From assembly GCA_947626435.1 (NCBI GenBank), contig CANQSB010000011.1, positions 23,848-87,847 of the forward strand: 64,000 nucleotides of DNA, given 5' to 3'. The stretch is from an uncultured Lachnospiraceae bacterium. Lineage in GTDB: Bacteria > Bacillota > Clostridia > Lachnospirales > Lachnospiraceae. Below, one piece after another: positions 36,521-45,500 of this stretch. The translations under genes and the position numbers were made by a program. Positions within the stretch are counted from its first letter, which is position 1. The number at the start of each line of letters is the position of its first letter. The notes under the pieces were generated by a model. The model was not told where the DNA came from. It searched no databases and worked only from the letters and a program-made list of their open reading frames with translations.

Positions 36521-37279
36521 ATGAAAGATTACAGCGGACAGCACAAAAAAGCATGGGAATATGACGCATATGGTTTTTGGATCAGAACTGTCGGCACGCC
36601 GTCAGAAAGGGCGCGCGAAGACGTGAAAAATCCCGTAAAAATGCTTAAACGCTATGCGGGTTACTTTGACAAATATAAAGGAGTACGCATAGCAAATATC
36701 TGCGGCTCCTGCGGCAAGAAGGCTGTTCCACTTGCCCTGCTTGGCGCGGAAGTCACTGTGTTTGACATATCCGAGGATAATAAAAGATACGCCCGCGAGA
36801 CGGCAGAGGCGGCAGGCGTCAATATAAATTTTGAAGTCTGTGATATTTTGAAAATAGATATGTCAAAATACGGCGGCTGCTTTGACGTAGTTTTTATGGA
36901 GGGCGGAGTGCTGCATTATTTCCACGATATTAACGAGTTTATGAAAATAATGAATTTGCTGCTGAAATCAGGTGGAAAAATGATATGCAGCGATTTCCAC
37001 CCGTTTACAAAAATAATGGACAGCCTGAAATTGGAGCAGCCTGTAATGAGCTATTTTTCAACGGAGATATTTGATGGTGAAATGGCTCACGCCAGATTTT
37101 ACGATGAAGATGTCCGCAGGCAGATGCCTAAGTGCATGTACAGGAAATACACGATAGGCGAAATAATCAATTCGATACTTCAAAACGGCTTTGAACTAAA
37201 GCAGTTTGACGAGCATCCCGCGTGGGAAAATGAAAAGCTGCCTGGTGAATTTACTGCTGTAGCGGTGAAGAAAGGGTAA
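36521..37279 (+). CDS. Class I SAM-dependent methyltransferase
   Basis: A 252-residue protein with a Rossmann-type SAM site: motif I NICGSCGKKAVPLAL (a variant of the glycine-rich loop), motif II VTVFDISEDN, an acidic residue in CDILKI and motif IV MEGGVLHYFHD. The substrate cannot be told from sequence. It follows the DUF402 gene by 6 bp and probably shares its transcript. Confidence 0.82.
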   Translation: MKDYSGQHKKAWEYDAYGFWIRTVGTPSERAREDVKNPVKMLKRYAGYFDKYKGVRIANICGSCGKKAVPLALLGAEVTVFDISEDNKRYARETAEAAGVNINFEVCDILKIDMSKYGGCFDVVFMEGGVLHYFHDINEFMKIMNLLLKSGGKMICSDFHPFTKIMDSLKLEQPVMSYFSTEIFDGEMAHARFYDEDVRRQMPKCMYRKYTIGEIINSILQNGFELKQFDEHPAWENEKLPGEFTAVAVKKG

Positions 37280-37378
37280 ATCTCAAGAAAAATACCTTAC
37301 GTTTTGTTGACGTGATAAGAGGTTTGCGGAAACAGGATATTATAAAGGCTTGTGAGATTTTTATGAAGGGAAATGCAG

Positions 37379-38179
37379 ATGAATATATCAGAACTGGAAA
37401 GAAGAATAAAATACCTTGAGAGAGAAAATCAGTATTTAAAGATTCTGCTTGCAGGCGCAGGAATTTCCTATTCTGATAAGGATATAGATACGGAAACAGA
37501 CAGCAGCAATAAATACGACCAAAACCAAGGCGCAAGAATTATACCGAGAAACATCACTGATACAGACGCAAAATTATTTTTCAGCATGTTTTGGGCGCGT
37601 ACAGACGTATATAGCAAGCGTACCATTAAAAAATCCACAGGCGAGGTAAATTATTATACGCAGTGCAGTAATTTTTGGAAAAACGGCTGTCCAAGAATTA
37701 CTCAAAGCAAGATAAAATGCCAAGATTGCCCCAGACAGTCTTATAAGGAATTGAAAAAGGAGCAGATAATTGAGCATTTAAGGGGAAATGCGGCGGATGC
37801 TACGGATGTGATAGGCGTTTTTCCGCTTTTCCCTGATGATACCTGCAGGTTTATTGTTTTCGATTTTGATAATCATGAAAAAAATGCGGAAAAAAGCGAT
37901 TTTGCCAATGCCGATAATGCTTGGAAAGACGAGGCGGACAGCCTAAGAAAAATATGTGAAATTAATGGAATTGACGCGCTTGTAGAGCGTTCGCGTTCGG
38001 GAAGGGGTGCGCATATTTGGATATTTTTTCAAAAGCCGATAGAGGCAAGCCTTGCGAGAAGGTTTGGAAATGCACTGTTAAATAAAGGTGCGGAAGCCGT
38101 AAATTTAAGGTCTTTCCGATTTTACGACCGCATGCTGCCAATGCAGGATCATCTTCCGAGACGATATAAGGACGGATAA
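37379..38179 (+). CDS. TOTE-type primase fragment (archaeo-eukaryotic primase domain)
   Basis: About 266 residues. The N-terminal coiled coil (ISELERRIKYLEREN) is followed by a Cys cluster (QCSNFW, CPRIT, KCQDCP) and an archaeo-eukaryotic primase core with metal motif FDFDNH (about residue 160) and the sxH-type motif SRSGRGAHIW (about residue 212). The closing RFYDRMLPMQDHLP is the usual end of the primase domain in TOTE conflict-system proteins, which normally continue with a helicase and nuclease for several hundred residues. Here the protein stops at RRYKDG, so the helicase-nuclease half is missing. ATG 37379 is chosen over 37373 from its ribosome-site spacing. Confidence 0.78.
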   Translation: MNISELERRIKYLERENQYLKILLAGAGISYSDKDIDTETDSSNKYDQNQGARIIPRNITDTDAKLFFSMFWARTDVYSKRTIKKSTGEVNYYTQCSNFWKNGCPRITQSKIKCQDCPRQSYKELKKEQIIEHLRGNAADATDVIGVFPLFPDDTCRFIVFDFDNHEKNAEKSDFANADNAWKDEADSLRKICEINGIDALVERSRSGRGAHIWIFFQKPIEASLARRFGNALLNKGAEAVNLRSFRFYDRMLPMQDHLPRRYKDG

Positions 38180-38180
38180 T

Positions 38181-38210
38181 AAAGCTATATGGTGATCAAT
38201 CTATAGCTTT
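38181..38210 (+). terminator. Hairpin after the primase gene
   Basis: AAAGCTATA (38181-38189) pairs with TATAGCTTT (38202-38210) around a 12-nt loop. A T-run is not adjacent, so termination strength is uncertain. Confidence 0.5.
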
Positions 38211-38283
38211 GAGTATATATTGTTTTTTTCTGTTAATATTTATTGTTTGTGTACAAAAAGATAGTATGGGAGGGTGTTTATAT

Positions 38284-38916
38284 ATGTCTAATTCGATTGA
38301 TATACAAGGCATAAAAATGACTGTTGAACTTGAAATAGATAAATTGAAAAAGTGTACGCAGGATGATGACCGTGAATATTGTGCAAATTTACAGAATAAA
38401 TATGCTACGGCATACAACAAGTTAGGAATCGCAATTTTAGGAACGCCTATGCTCCCTAAAAAACCGATAGATCCATTTGTCGCTGCTGCGGCTGGCAACA
38501 GCCTTGGAGGCGTTGCAGTAGGCGTAACAGCTGGTATGTCTGCGATTGAAAAGAAAAAGGTATACGATAAAGCACTTGCTGATTTCACTTCAACCCAAAT
38601 TGGTATAAATGGAGCACTGGAAGAGCTTGCTCATTGGCACGCATTAGTTGAAGAATATATAAATGCCCACCCATATGAGCTTGACGCTGAGACACAAAAG
38701 AGATTATCAGAACGAGATAGGAATCTTAATAGTATTAAAAAAGCAGATTTAGCAAGATTGATAAAAGAAAGGGAGATGAAGAAAGAAATTGTCAAGCAGA
38801 ATACATATAAATTATTTGGAAAAGGTGCAAAAGCAAAAAGAGATGCAAATAGGCGATTGATTGAAATAGAAAGAGAAATCACAAAGTTGCAATCACAAAT
38901 AATTCAGGAGGAATAG
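38284..38916 (+). CDS. Unknown protein with coiled coil and Gly/Ala-rich segment
   Basis: About 210 residues, not recognised. The start ATG 38284 follows GGGAGGGTG; the frame is open back to 38209. An N-terminal helical region contains a Cys pair and is followed by a Gly/Ala-rich hydrophobic segment (FVAAAAGNSLGGVAVGV, about residues 62-78), then a long charged, coiled-coil C-terminus (KKADLARLIKEREMKKEIV and similar). Seven bases separate it from the HEPN-signature gene downstream, so the two probably form an operon and may function together. Confidence 0.7.
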   Translation: MSNSIDIQGIKMTVELEIDKLKKCTQDDDREYCANLQNKYATAYNKLGIAILGTPMLPKKPIDPFVAAAAGNSLGGVAVGVTAGMSAIEKKKVYDKALADFTSTQIGINGALEELAHWHALVEEYINAHPYELDAETQKRLSERDRNLNSIKKADLARLIKEREMKKEIVKQNTYKLFGKGAKAKRDANRRLIEIEREITKLQSQIIQEE

Positions 38917-38923
38917 GTGCTAT

Positions 38924-39550
38924 ATGAATGAACTTCAAATCAGACAGGCGGCAAATAATATTGAACGGAAAGAGACATATTCGTATCAGCTTGCAAAATA
39001 CAAAAAAGCAATGAGGGAAGGATTTTATTTTGAGGCATTGATGATTGTATATGCTATGTTAGAGGATAGGCTAAAGTCTTTTTTATACTATTCTGGCGCA
39101 TTGTCAACAAGAAATGGAAAAATGAAAATATGTCCTAAAACAAAAGCAGATTTACACATTATTTTAACGCAGGAGTTTAGTGAAAAAGAGGCGTTTCGTA
39201 TGTCAACAATTACCGGAAAAATGAAGCTCATAAAAGCAATTATTGAGTGGAGTGCTTCTGTAGAGTTGAATGAAATGGAAGCATCGACCTATATGTATTA
39301 TCTTAAACGAGAAATGGAAAGTATAGACATTGGCGGAATCCTTTCGGTATTAAATGAACTTGAAGCTTGGTTAAAATACCGGAATGAAGTTATGCACGCA
39401 GCTATGAATAAAAATATCGTGGCATTATTTGAAAACCTTCCGGAGAAAATTGTTCATGGAATGGAGTATGCGAGATATATTGATTCACAAGTGAAAATCT
39501 TGAAAAAGAGCAACAAGATTCGTAAAGCAATGAAATTGCAGAATAATTAA
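38924..39550 (+). CDS. Protein with HEPN-type RNase signature (RNxxxH)
   Basis: A 208-residue mostly helical protein. Near the C-terminal third, LKYRNEVMHAAM fits the Rx4H motif of HEPN nucleases, with Arg at about residue 153, the usual polar residue (Asn) next to it and His at about residue 158. HEPN proteins act as RNases in toxin, abortive-infection and CRISPR settings. The family beyond this signature is not recognised. It follows the unknown gene by 7 bp. In the island context it may be a toxin or effector, with the upstream protein as possible partner or antidote; that is inference. Confidence 0.65.
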   Translation: MNELQIRQAANNIERKETYSYQLAKYKKAMREGFYFEALMIVYAMLEDRLKSFLYYSGALSTRNGKMKICPKTKADLHIILTQEFSEKEAFRMSTITGKMKLIKAIIEWSASVELNEMEASTYMYYLKREMESIDIGGILSVLNELEAWLKYRNEVMHAAMNKNIVALFENLPEKIVHGMEYARYIDSQVKILKKSNKIRKAMKLQNN

Positions 39551-39587
39551 ACGATGTTGGACTGAAACGTAAGTTTACTGCAGAAAA

Positions 39588-39962
39588 ATGGCTTCTAATG
39601 ACTATTACGAATCAGCGCAAGATGATTTAAGCTATGAAATTTCCGAAATAGACGACGGAATTATCGTGACTTGCACGAATGACGGTGGAGAAGCGGCAAA
39701 CTTTGTGGAAGGGAAAGTGATATTCTTCCGTGGCAGTGAACCTATTTATTATAACTCAAATTATTTTGTCGATGATGACGGCGAATTAAAACTGGGGAAT
39801 ACACACCTTAAAAACCCCAAAATAACGAATGGTGCGTCTAATCCTTGTTACATCAAATTGCGGATTGTTAATGAAGCCAGTGAAGCGGTTGGAAAAGAAA
39901 AAGAAGTTGAAGCAGGCAAAATGTGTTTATATGTTTTTCGCCGTTTTTTGGTTAAAAAATAA
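39588..39962 (+). CDS. Small protein of unknown function
   Basis: A 124-residue protein with no signal peptide and no ribosome site of usual strength (an A-rich stretch precedes the ATG). The core, TCTNDGGEAANFVEGKVIFFRG followed by alternating hydrophobic residues, looks like a beta-sandwich and is reminiscent of FxLYD-type domains; this is tentative. It could be the C-terminal remnant of a larger surface protein, since it starts right after an in-frame stop. Confidence 0.5.
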   Translation: MASNDYYESAQDDLSYEISEIDDGIIVTCTNDGGEAANFVEGKVIFFRGSEPIYYNSNYFVDDDGELKLGNTHLKNPKITNGASNPCYIKLRIVNEASEAVGKEKEVEAGKMCLYVFRRFLVKK

Positions 39963-40024
39963 CTGTAAATTAAATACAATACTATAAAAGCAAATAAATT
40001 AAGTATTTTATGGAGAAGAAAAAC

Positions 40025-40507
40025 ATGGAGCAAGTCTTTGAATCGGATAATATACAATTTGTAAAAGTCAACGAATCGCTAGTAAGGGATTATCTTACGA
40101 TGATAAACGATATTGAACATGTTGCAAGGTTTATCAGTAAAAGAATAAAGCCATTTTCCGAAGAAACGGAAGTCGATTGGGTATGCAGGAAGCTGGAGGA
40201 AAATGCCGTTATCTTTTCGATGATAGAAAAGTCAAGCGGCGAATTTATTGGAAATATTGAGCTAATGAATATTAACGATTACATCGGAGAACTTGGCATT
40301 ACCATAACTGCCGGAAAACAAAACATGGGGTATGGAACGGAAGCGATTCTTGCAATTATAAAATATGCCACAGATTATTTGAGATTGAAAAGAATTTTTC
40401 TCAAAGTATATCCTGACAATAATAGAGCGATTTATGTTTATAAAAAATGCGGATTTCGCGAATTTAACCGTACTGATGATGATATTTTTATGGAGATAAT
40501 TTGTTGA
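40025..40507 (+). CDS. GNAT-family N-acetyltransferase (RimJ/RimL-like)
   Basis: About 160 residues. The acetyl-CoA site is visible in GELGITITAGKQNMGYGTEAI (the QxxGxG/A loop), followed by ILAIIKYATDYLRLKRIFLKVYPDNNRAIYVYKKCGF, the standard end of the family. The start ATG 40025 follows GGAGAAG at six bases; an ATG at 40010 is an alternative. Substrate unknown: N-terminal amino groups, amines or antibiotics are possible. Confidence 0.87.
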   Translation: MEQVFESDNIQFVKVNESLVRDYLTMINDIEHVARFISKRIKPFSEETEVDWVCRKLEENAVIFSMIEKSSGEFIGNIELMNINDYIGELGITITAGKQNMGYGTEAILAIIKYATDYLRLKRIFLKVYPDNNRAIYVYKKCGFREFNRTDDDIFMEIIC

Positions 40508-40572
40508 TTTTTCATTTATTGTGATAAATAAGATGGGCTTGTCAAATTGGTATTTTACTATATAATAAAATA

Positions 40573-40804
40573 GAAGAAGGAATGAAAATCCTTGAATGGG
40601 GCTGCGGTACGGCTGCAATGTGATAAGACATAAAAATGTGCTGTCTAAATGTAGCAGGGCTGTTCTGTCCGACTTTTCAGAGTTATAGAAACAATTATGA
40701 AATACATGAATATGGAAGGTGTGTATGAAAACACTTTTTCTTTGGATAACGGAATGAAGCAGCTTGAGCCGTATTTCGACGAGATAAAGATAGAATGCTA
40801 TTAA
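40573..40804 (+). pseudogene. Decayed SAM methyltransferase remnant
   Basis: Pieces of one methyltransferase can be read in order: EGMKILEWGCGTAAM (SAM motif I, from 40576, then a TGA), KNVLSKCSRAVLSDFSEL (from 40632, motif II region, then a TAG), and MKYMNMEGVYENTFSLDNG...LEPYFDEIKIECY ending in TAA at 40804. Stops and deletions break it up. No full-length product is possible. The rest of 40508-41099 contains the hairpin at 40840-40870 and the BREX promoter region. Confidence 0.75.
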
Positions 40805-40839
40805 ACTGTACCTGGAAGATTAATAATTGCAAAAACACG

Positions 40840-40870
40840 AATAGCCAAGGTAATTGAAACCTTGGCTATT
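40840..40870 (+). terminator. Perfect hairpin before the BREX promoter
   Basis: AATAGCCAAGGT (40840-40851) pairs perfectly with ACCTTGGCTATT (40859-40870) around a 7-nt loop. It probably shields the BREX operon from upstream transcription. Confidence 0.8.
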
Positions 40871-40989
40871 TGCTTGGTTATAACGCATGTAAAAATTGGT
40901 TGAAATTTAGAAATATATTTAACGAAGTTAAATAGTGGATTAAACAAAATATAACTTCGAGTATGCGAAGAAAATTTGTATGATTGTCG

Positions 40990-41018
40990 TTGAAAAATAG
41001 ATGTTTATATGATAGAAT
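40990..41018 (+). promoter_or_regulatory. Probable BREX operon promoter
   Basis: TTGAAA (40990-40995), a 17-base spacer, TAGAAT (41013-41018). Upstream, CGAAGTTA (40923-40930) and TAACTTCG (40952-40959) form an inverted repeat, and CTTCG/CGAAG (40955-40971) a second, competing one. Confidence 0.65.
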
Positions 41019-41027
41019 AGTATCCAA

Positions 41028-41046
41028 TTAGGGGATATTTTCCCAA
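41028..41046 (+). promoter_or_regulatory. Candidate operator of the Xre regulator
   Basis: Near-palindromic TTAGGGGATATTTTCCCAA just downstream of the -10 box, in the position expected for repression by the first gene of the operon. This is a positional inference. Confidence 0.4.
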
Positions 41047-41099
41047 ATGATTGTTAAAGTTGTTTAGATCTAAGTCAAAATAACAGAGAGGTAAGTTTT

Positions 41100-41327
41100 A
41101 TGGCAGTATCGTATAACGGTTTATGGAAGTTGTTAATTGATAAAAATTTAAAGAAGGTTGACCTTACAAATAAATATGGAATCAGTAGTAGCACGATTGC
41201 AAAAATGACAAAAGGCAAGACTGTCTCTATGGATATTATGGAGAGACTTTGTAAAGAATTAGATTGCGATTTTTGCGACATCATCCATTATGAAAGAGAT
41301 AAGGATGGTGAAAATAGTGAGATATAG
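41100..41327 (+). CDS. Xre-family regulator heading the BREX operon
   Basis: A 75-residue Cro/CI-type helix-turn-helix protein: VDLTNKYGISSSTIAKMTKG is the HTH core, and MDIMERLCKELDCDFCDIIHY is the typical end of small YozG-like repressors. It overlaps the brxA start by 11 bp (GTG 41317). It is likely a local repressor of the BREX genes, a role taken by WYL-type BrxR in other systems. AGAGAGGT precedes the ATG. Confidence 0.88.
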   Translation: MAVSYNGLWKLLIDKNLKKVDLTNKYGISSSTIAKMTKGKTVSMDIMERLCKELDCDFCDIIHYERDKDGENSEI

Positions 41328-41907
41328 CGCAGGAATGACATCTAAGATCTTTGGTTTCGTAGAAAGTAAAAAGATGGCAGAGCTTATGGCAGCCGGATAC
41401 TCCAAGGAAGAATTAACTCAAATTATTGAAGAACAGAATCTGTTTTCATTGCGAGATGCCAAGAGACTTAGAAGAACAGTCAATTATGTATATGAGCGTT
41501 TGACGTCCTTGCCCAAGGAAGCATTAAGCATTATTTCTTCTTCCGATATTGAGGCAGGAAAGGTACTTGTTTTAGTTGGAATTATGAAGACGGATACACT
41601 ATTTGGAGAATTTGTGTATGAAGTATATCGTATGAAGAAGATTCTCGGCGAGCGTGCAATAGAAAATAGAGACTTGAATGATTTTTTTGATGATAAGGCA
41701 AATCAGAGTGATGAAGTGGCAGGATGGTCTGAGGCTAGTGTTAAGAAACTCAAAAACGTATATATTCGTAACTTGGTTGATGCAGGGCTATTGGAAGATG
41801 CAAAGAATAGGACTGTTAAAAATATTATTCTGTCAGGTAAAGTAGAGAAGATGCTGCGAGATAATGGTATGGAGACATATCTAAAAGCAATAAAAGGAGA
41901 AAGATAA
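41317..41907 (+). CDS. brxA: BREX protein BrxA (DUF1819)
   Basis: The first conserved gene of type 1 BREX, a small DNA-binding protein whose role is still unclear. About 196 residues, beginning RYSAGMTSKIFGF, which is the usual BrxA start, and continuing with VESKKMAELMAAGYSKEEL. GTG 41317 is preferred because AAGGATGG lies nine bases upstream; ATG 41305, GTG 41308 and ATG 41290 are in-frame alternatives. It sits 3 bp before brxB, in operon order. Confidence 0.88.
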   Translation: MRYSAGMTSKIFGFVESKKMAELMAAGYSKEELTQIIEEQNLFSLRDAKRLRRTVNYVYERLTSLPKEALSIISSSDIEAGKVLVLVGIMKTDTLFGEFVYEVYRMKKILGERAIENRDLNDFFDDKANQSDEVAGWSEASVKKLKNVYIRNLVDAGLLEDAKNRTVKNIILSGKVEKMLRDNGMETYLKAIKGER

Positions 41908-41910
41908 CAG

Positions 41911-42492
41911 ATGACAGGACTTGATGAAAGACTGAACATGATTGAGAAGAAAATCTCGGAAGAATCTTTTAGGACAAATTCTGGACTTGGAAATGAAGTT
42001 GGATATTATGTATTCGATTATGATCCAAGACAGGAGTTGTTTGTGAGAAACCACATTCAGTATTTAAAGGAAAAAATCAACAATTCAAATCGAGGATTCC
42101 ATATTATTGAAGTGGATCTGTTCCATCTGATGTGTGAGATATTGGAGGAAGAAGGATACTTAGAAGCTTTTTATGAACTTGAAGAAGACAATGGATTCTT
42201 TGATACGGCAGAAAGTATTGTTGAAACGCTGGGACTTGATGAGACAAATGAATTAAACCTTATCATCAGCAGGATTCTTTCAATGGATTTGGCAGATGGA
42301 GTTTTGTTTTTAACTGGTATTGGTAAATGCCATCCGATTATTGCATCACACAATATATTAAATAATCTTCATCAGGTATTGGATACAATCCCAGTAATTA
42401 TGTTCTATCCAGGAGCGTATAGTGGGCAGGATTTAAAGCTTTTTGGAACTATGGAAAGTAAGAACTATTACAGGGCGTTTAGATTGGTGTAA
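41911..42492 (+). CDS. brxB: BREX protein BrxB (DUF1788)
   Basis: A 193-residue cytoplasmic protein of the DUF1788 family: LDERLNMIEKKI, YYVFDYDPRQELFVRNHIQY and VLFLTGIGKCHPIIASHNIL, ending FYPGAYSGQDLKLFG. BrxB is essential for BREX phage defence and methylation in characterised type 1 systems, but its biochemical role is not known. AAGGAGAAAG lies upstream of ATG 41911. brxC follows after 29 bp. Confidence 0.93.
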   Translation: MTGLDERLNMIEKKISEESFRTNSGLGNEVGYYVFDYDPRQELFVRNHIQYLKEKINNSNRGFHIIEVDLFHLMCEILEEEGYLEAFYELEEDNGFFDTAESIVETLGLDETNELNLIISRILSMDLADGVLFLTGIGKCHPIIASHNILNNLHQVLDTIPVIMFYPGAYSGQDLKLFGTMESKNYYRAFRLV

Positions 42493-42521
42493 AACAATTC
42501 TTATAGCGGAGGTAAGATACA

Positions 42522-45500
42522 ATGCAGATTAAGGAAATGTTCAAAAAACCTATCGATAGAGATATCAAAGGCGTTATTAAAGTCGGACAGGGCGAAGATG
42601 AAAATGTAAAACAAGAGCTTGAGGAATACGTTGTAACAAGGGAGCTGCTTAAACATTTTACAACTTTTTTTGATAATTACGAGAGAGGAATCGAAGGAAA
42701 TACGGATAAGATGGGGGTATGGATTTCTGGTTTTTTTGGAAGTGGTAAATCTCATTTTCTGAAAATTCTCTCATACATATTAGGAAACAAAGAAGTTGAT
42801 GGAAAGAGAGCAATCGAATATTTTACAGATGGAGATAAAATCAAGGATCAGGTGCTCATTGGCGAGATGAAAAACTCTGGCAATGTGTCATCTGATGTTG
42901 TATTGTTCAATATTGACTCCAAGGGCTCGGCAAAAGTGGGCTCTGGCAAAGAGGCTATCGTAGAAGTGTTTATGAAAGTATTCAACGAGATGCAGGGATA
43001 TTGCGGGTCAATTCCTTATCTCGCAGAGTTTGAACGCCAGCTTGACAACGAAGGAAAATTCGAGGAATTCAAAGAGCGGTTTGAAATGATTGCCAGTGCT
43101 CCCTGGGAGAAGAAGAGAAATGCTTTTGCAGTAATGCAGGATAAGATTGTTAAAACTATCGTAGAGATGAACTTTATGACGGAGGAAGCGGCACGTAATT
43201 GGTGTAAGACTGCCAAGGCAAATTATGATATCAGTATTGAAAAATTTGTAGGTCTTGTGCAGGAATATCTTGCAAAGAAAGGACCTAAGCATCATGTGAT
43301 TTTCCTTGTAGATGAAATCGGACAGTATATTGCTGATGATACTCAGCTTATGCTCAATTTACAGACTATCGTAGAAGATTTAGGTACGAAATGTAAAGGT
43401 AAGGCATGGGTTATCGTAACCAGCCAGGAAGATATTGATTCCATTACCAAGACGATAGGTAATGATTTTTCCAAAATTCAGGGGCGTTTTGATACACGGC
43501 TTTCTCTGTCGGCATCAAATGTTGATGAAGTTATTAGACGCCGTGTGCTTGAGAAGGATGAAAATGCAGCGAGCCAGTTAAAACTTCTGTATGAAAAGAA
43601 AGAATCCATCATCAAGAATCTGATTACATTTACTAATGATACAGCTGATAAAAAGCTGTATGTTGATAAGGCAGATTTTGCGGAGTGTTATCCATTTATT
43701 CCGTATCAATTTAATTTGCTTGGACAGGTACTGACAGCAGTAAGAACACATGGAGCCAGTGGTAAGCATTTATCAGATCAGTCCCGTTCCATGCTTGCCT
43801 TGTTCCAAGAGTCTGCCTGCAAGGTAAAAGATGCCGAAACGGGCGTGCTGATTCCGTTCAGTTACTTCTATAATCCGCTGCACAAATTTATTGACCATCA
43901 GCACAGTATTGTTATTTCTCAGGCAGCAGATAACAGTAAGCTGGATGAGTTCGATGTAGAAGTGCTTAAAGTGCTGTTCATGATCAAATACGTAAAGGAG
44001 ATTAAGGCAAATGTAGATAACCTTACAACACTTATGATTTCAAATATTGATGATGAACGTGTTGTAATTCGCGGAAAGGTAGAAGAGTCTTTAAAGAAAT
44101 TGATTAAGGAGACACTTGTACAGAAAAATGGCGAAATCTATGTATTCCTGACTAATGAAGAACAGGATATCAATAAAGCTATTAATGCAGAGACCGTAGA
44201 GCTTGGTGAAATTATCAGCGAGGTTTCTTCCGTTATCTTCGAGAGTATCTATACAGAAAAGAAGTACAGATACAGTAATAGATATATGTTTGCATTCAAC
44301 CAGAAGGTGGACGACAGATATTTTAAGAATAATCAGTCAAATGATATTGGTATTCGTATTATTACTCCATATGGTGGAGATGACAGTGATGCCACATTGC
44401 GCCTTAAATCAGCTTCTGCAAATGAAGTGATTGTAAAAATGCCAAATGACAGTGCTTTTCTTGATGAGATTACAGAGAGTTTAAAGATTTATAAGTATCT
44501 CAATAAGAATGCCGCAGATGCCAAAGGTATTCTTGAAAGTATTATCAGGGCAAAGACTGATGAGAGAGAAGAGAAAAAGACAAGAATACGTATCTTTATT
44601 GAGGATGCGTTGAAAAATGCAGACATCTATGTAAACGGGGATAAGGTTACATTATCATCGCATGATCCGGCGGCACGCATTAATGAGGCACTTGGTAAAC
44701 TTGTGATGAAGCAGTATAATAAGTTGACATATATGGAGACAGCGCCTGAGCTTTCGGATATTGCAGCTGTATTTAATGATGATGGACAAATGAGTTTTGC
44801 AGGGGTAGCAGACACGACTCCTAATAAGCTGGCATTAGATGATGTACTACAGTTTATCAGCCTTAACAATTCAAGACATATGAAGACATCACTGAAAGGA
44901 TTGCAGGATCAGTTCTCAATGGCTCCTTATGGATTTGATCAGAAAGATGTACAGTGGCTTGTTGCAACTCTCTTTAAGCAGGGACGTATTTCGCTTACAT
45001 TGAACAGCCAGACATTATCTCTGCTAAATCATTCTAAGGATGAGTTGGTTCGTTATATTACAAAGAGAGATTTCGTAGAAAAACTTTTGATTGATGTCAG
45101 AGTGCGTGCGACGGATGGACAGATTCGTTCTGTAAAAGAGGTAATGAAAGATTACTTCGGTGCATCTGTAAGCAGTGATGACGATGATGTGATTATGAAA
45201 CAGTTTGCGAAATATGCAGATGATAAGCTGAAAGAATTTGAAGATGTCATGGTGGAATATCGTGTAAATCCCAGATTTCCAGGTAAGAGTATAATGGAGG
45301 GCGCACAGAAGAGATTAAAAGAGACTCGTGCAATTACAGAACCTTCTGTATTCTTCAAAGAAGTGAATGAGGTGCGTGACGATCTTTTAGATGATGCAGA
45401 GGATACAGCCCCTGTGTTTGATTTCTTTAATGGGGAGCAGAAGAATATATTCGAGAAAGCGCTCAAATACATCAATATTTTTGAAAATAGTAAGACTTAC

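Noticed and set aside
37280..37420. Short frame (LKKNTLRFVDVIRG...) before the primase gene
   Set aside because: No start or ribosome site and no recognised domain; it overlaps the primase in another frame. It could be a remnant but cannot be supported.
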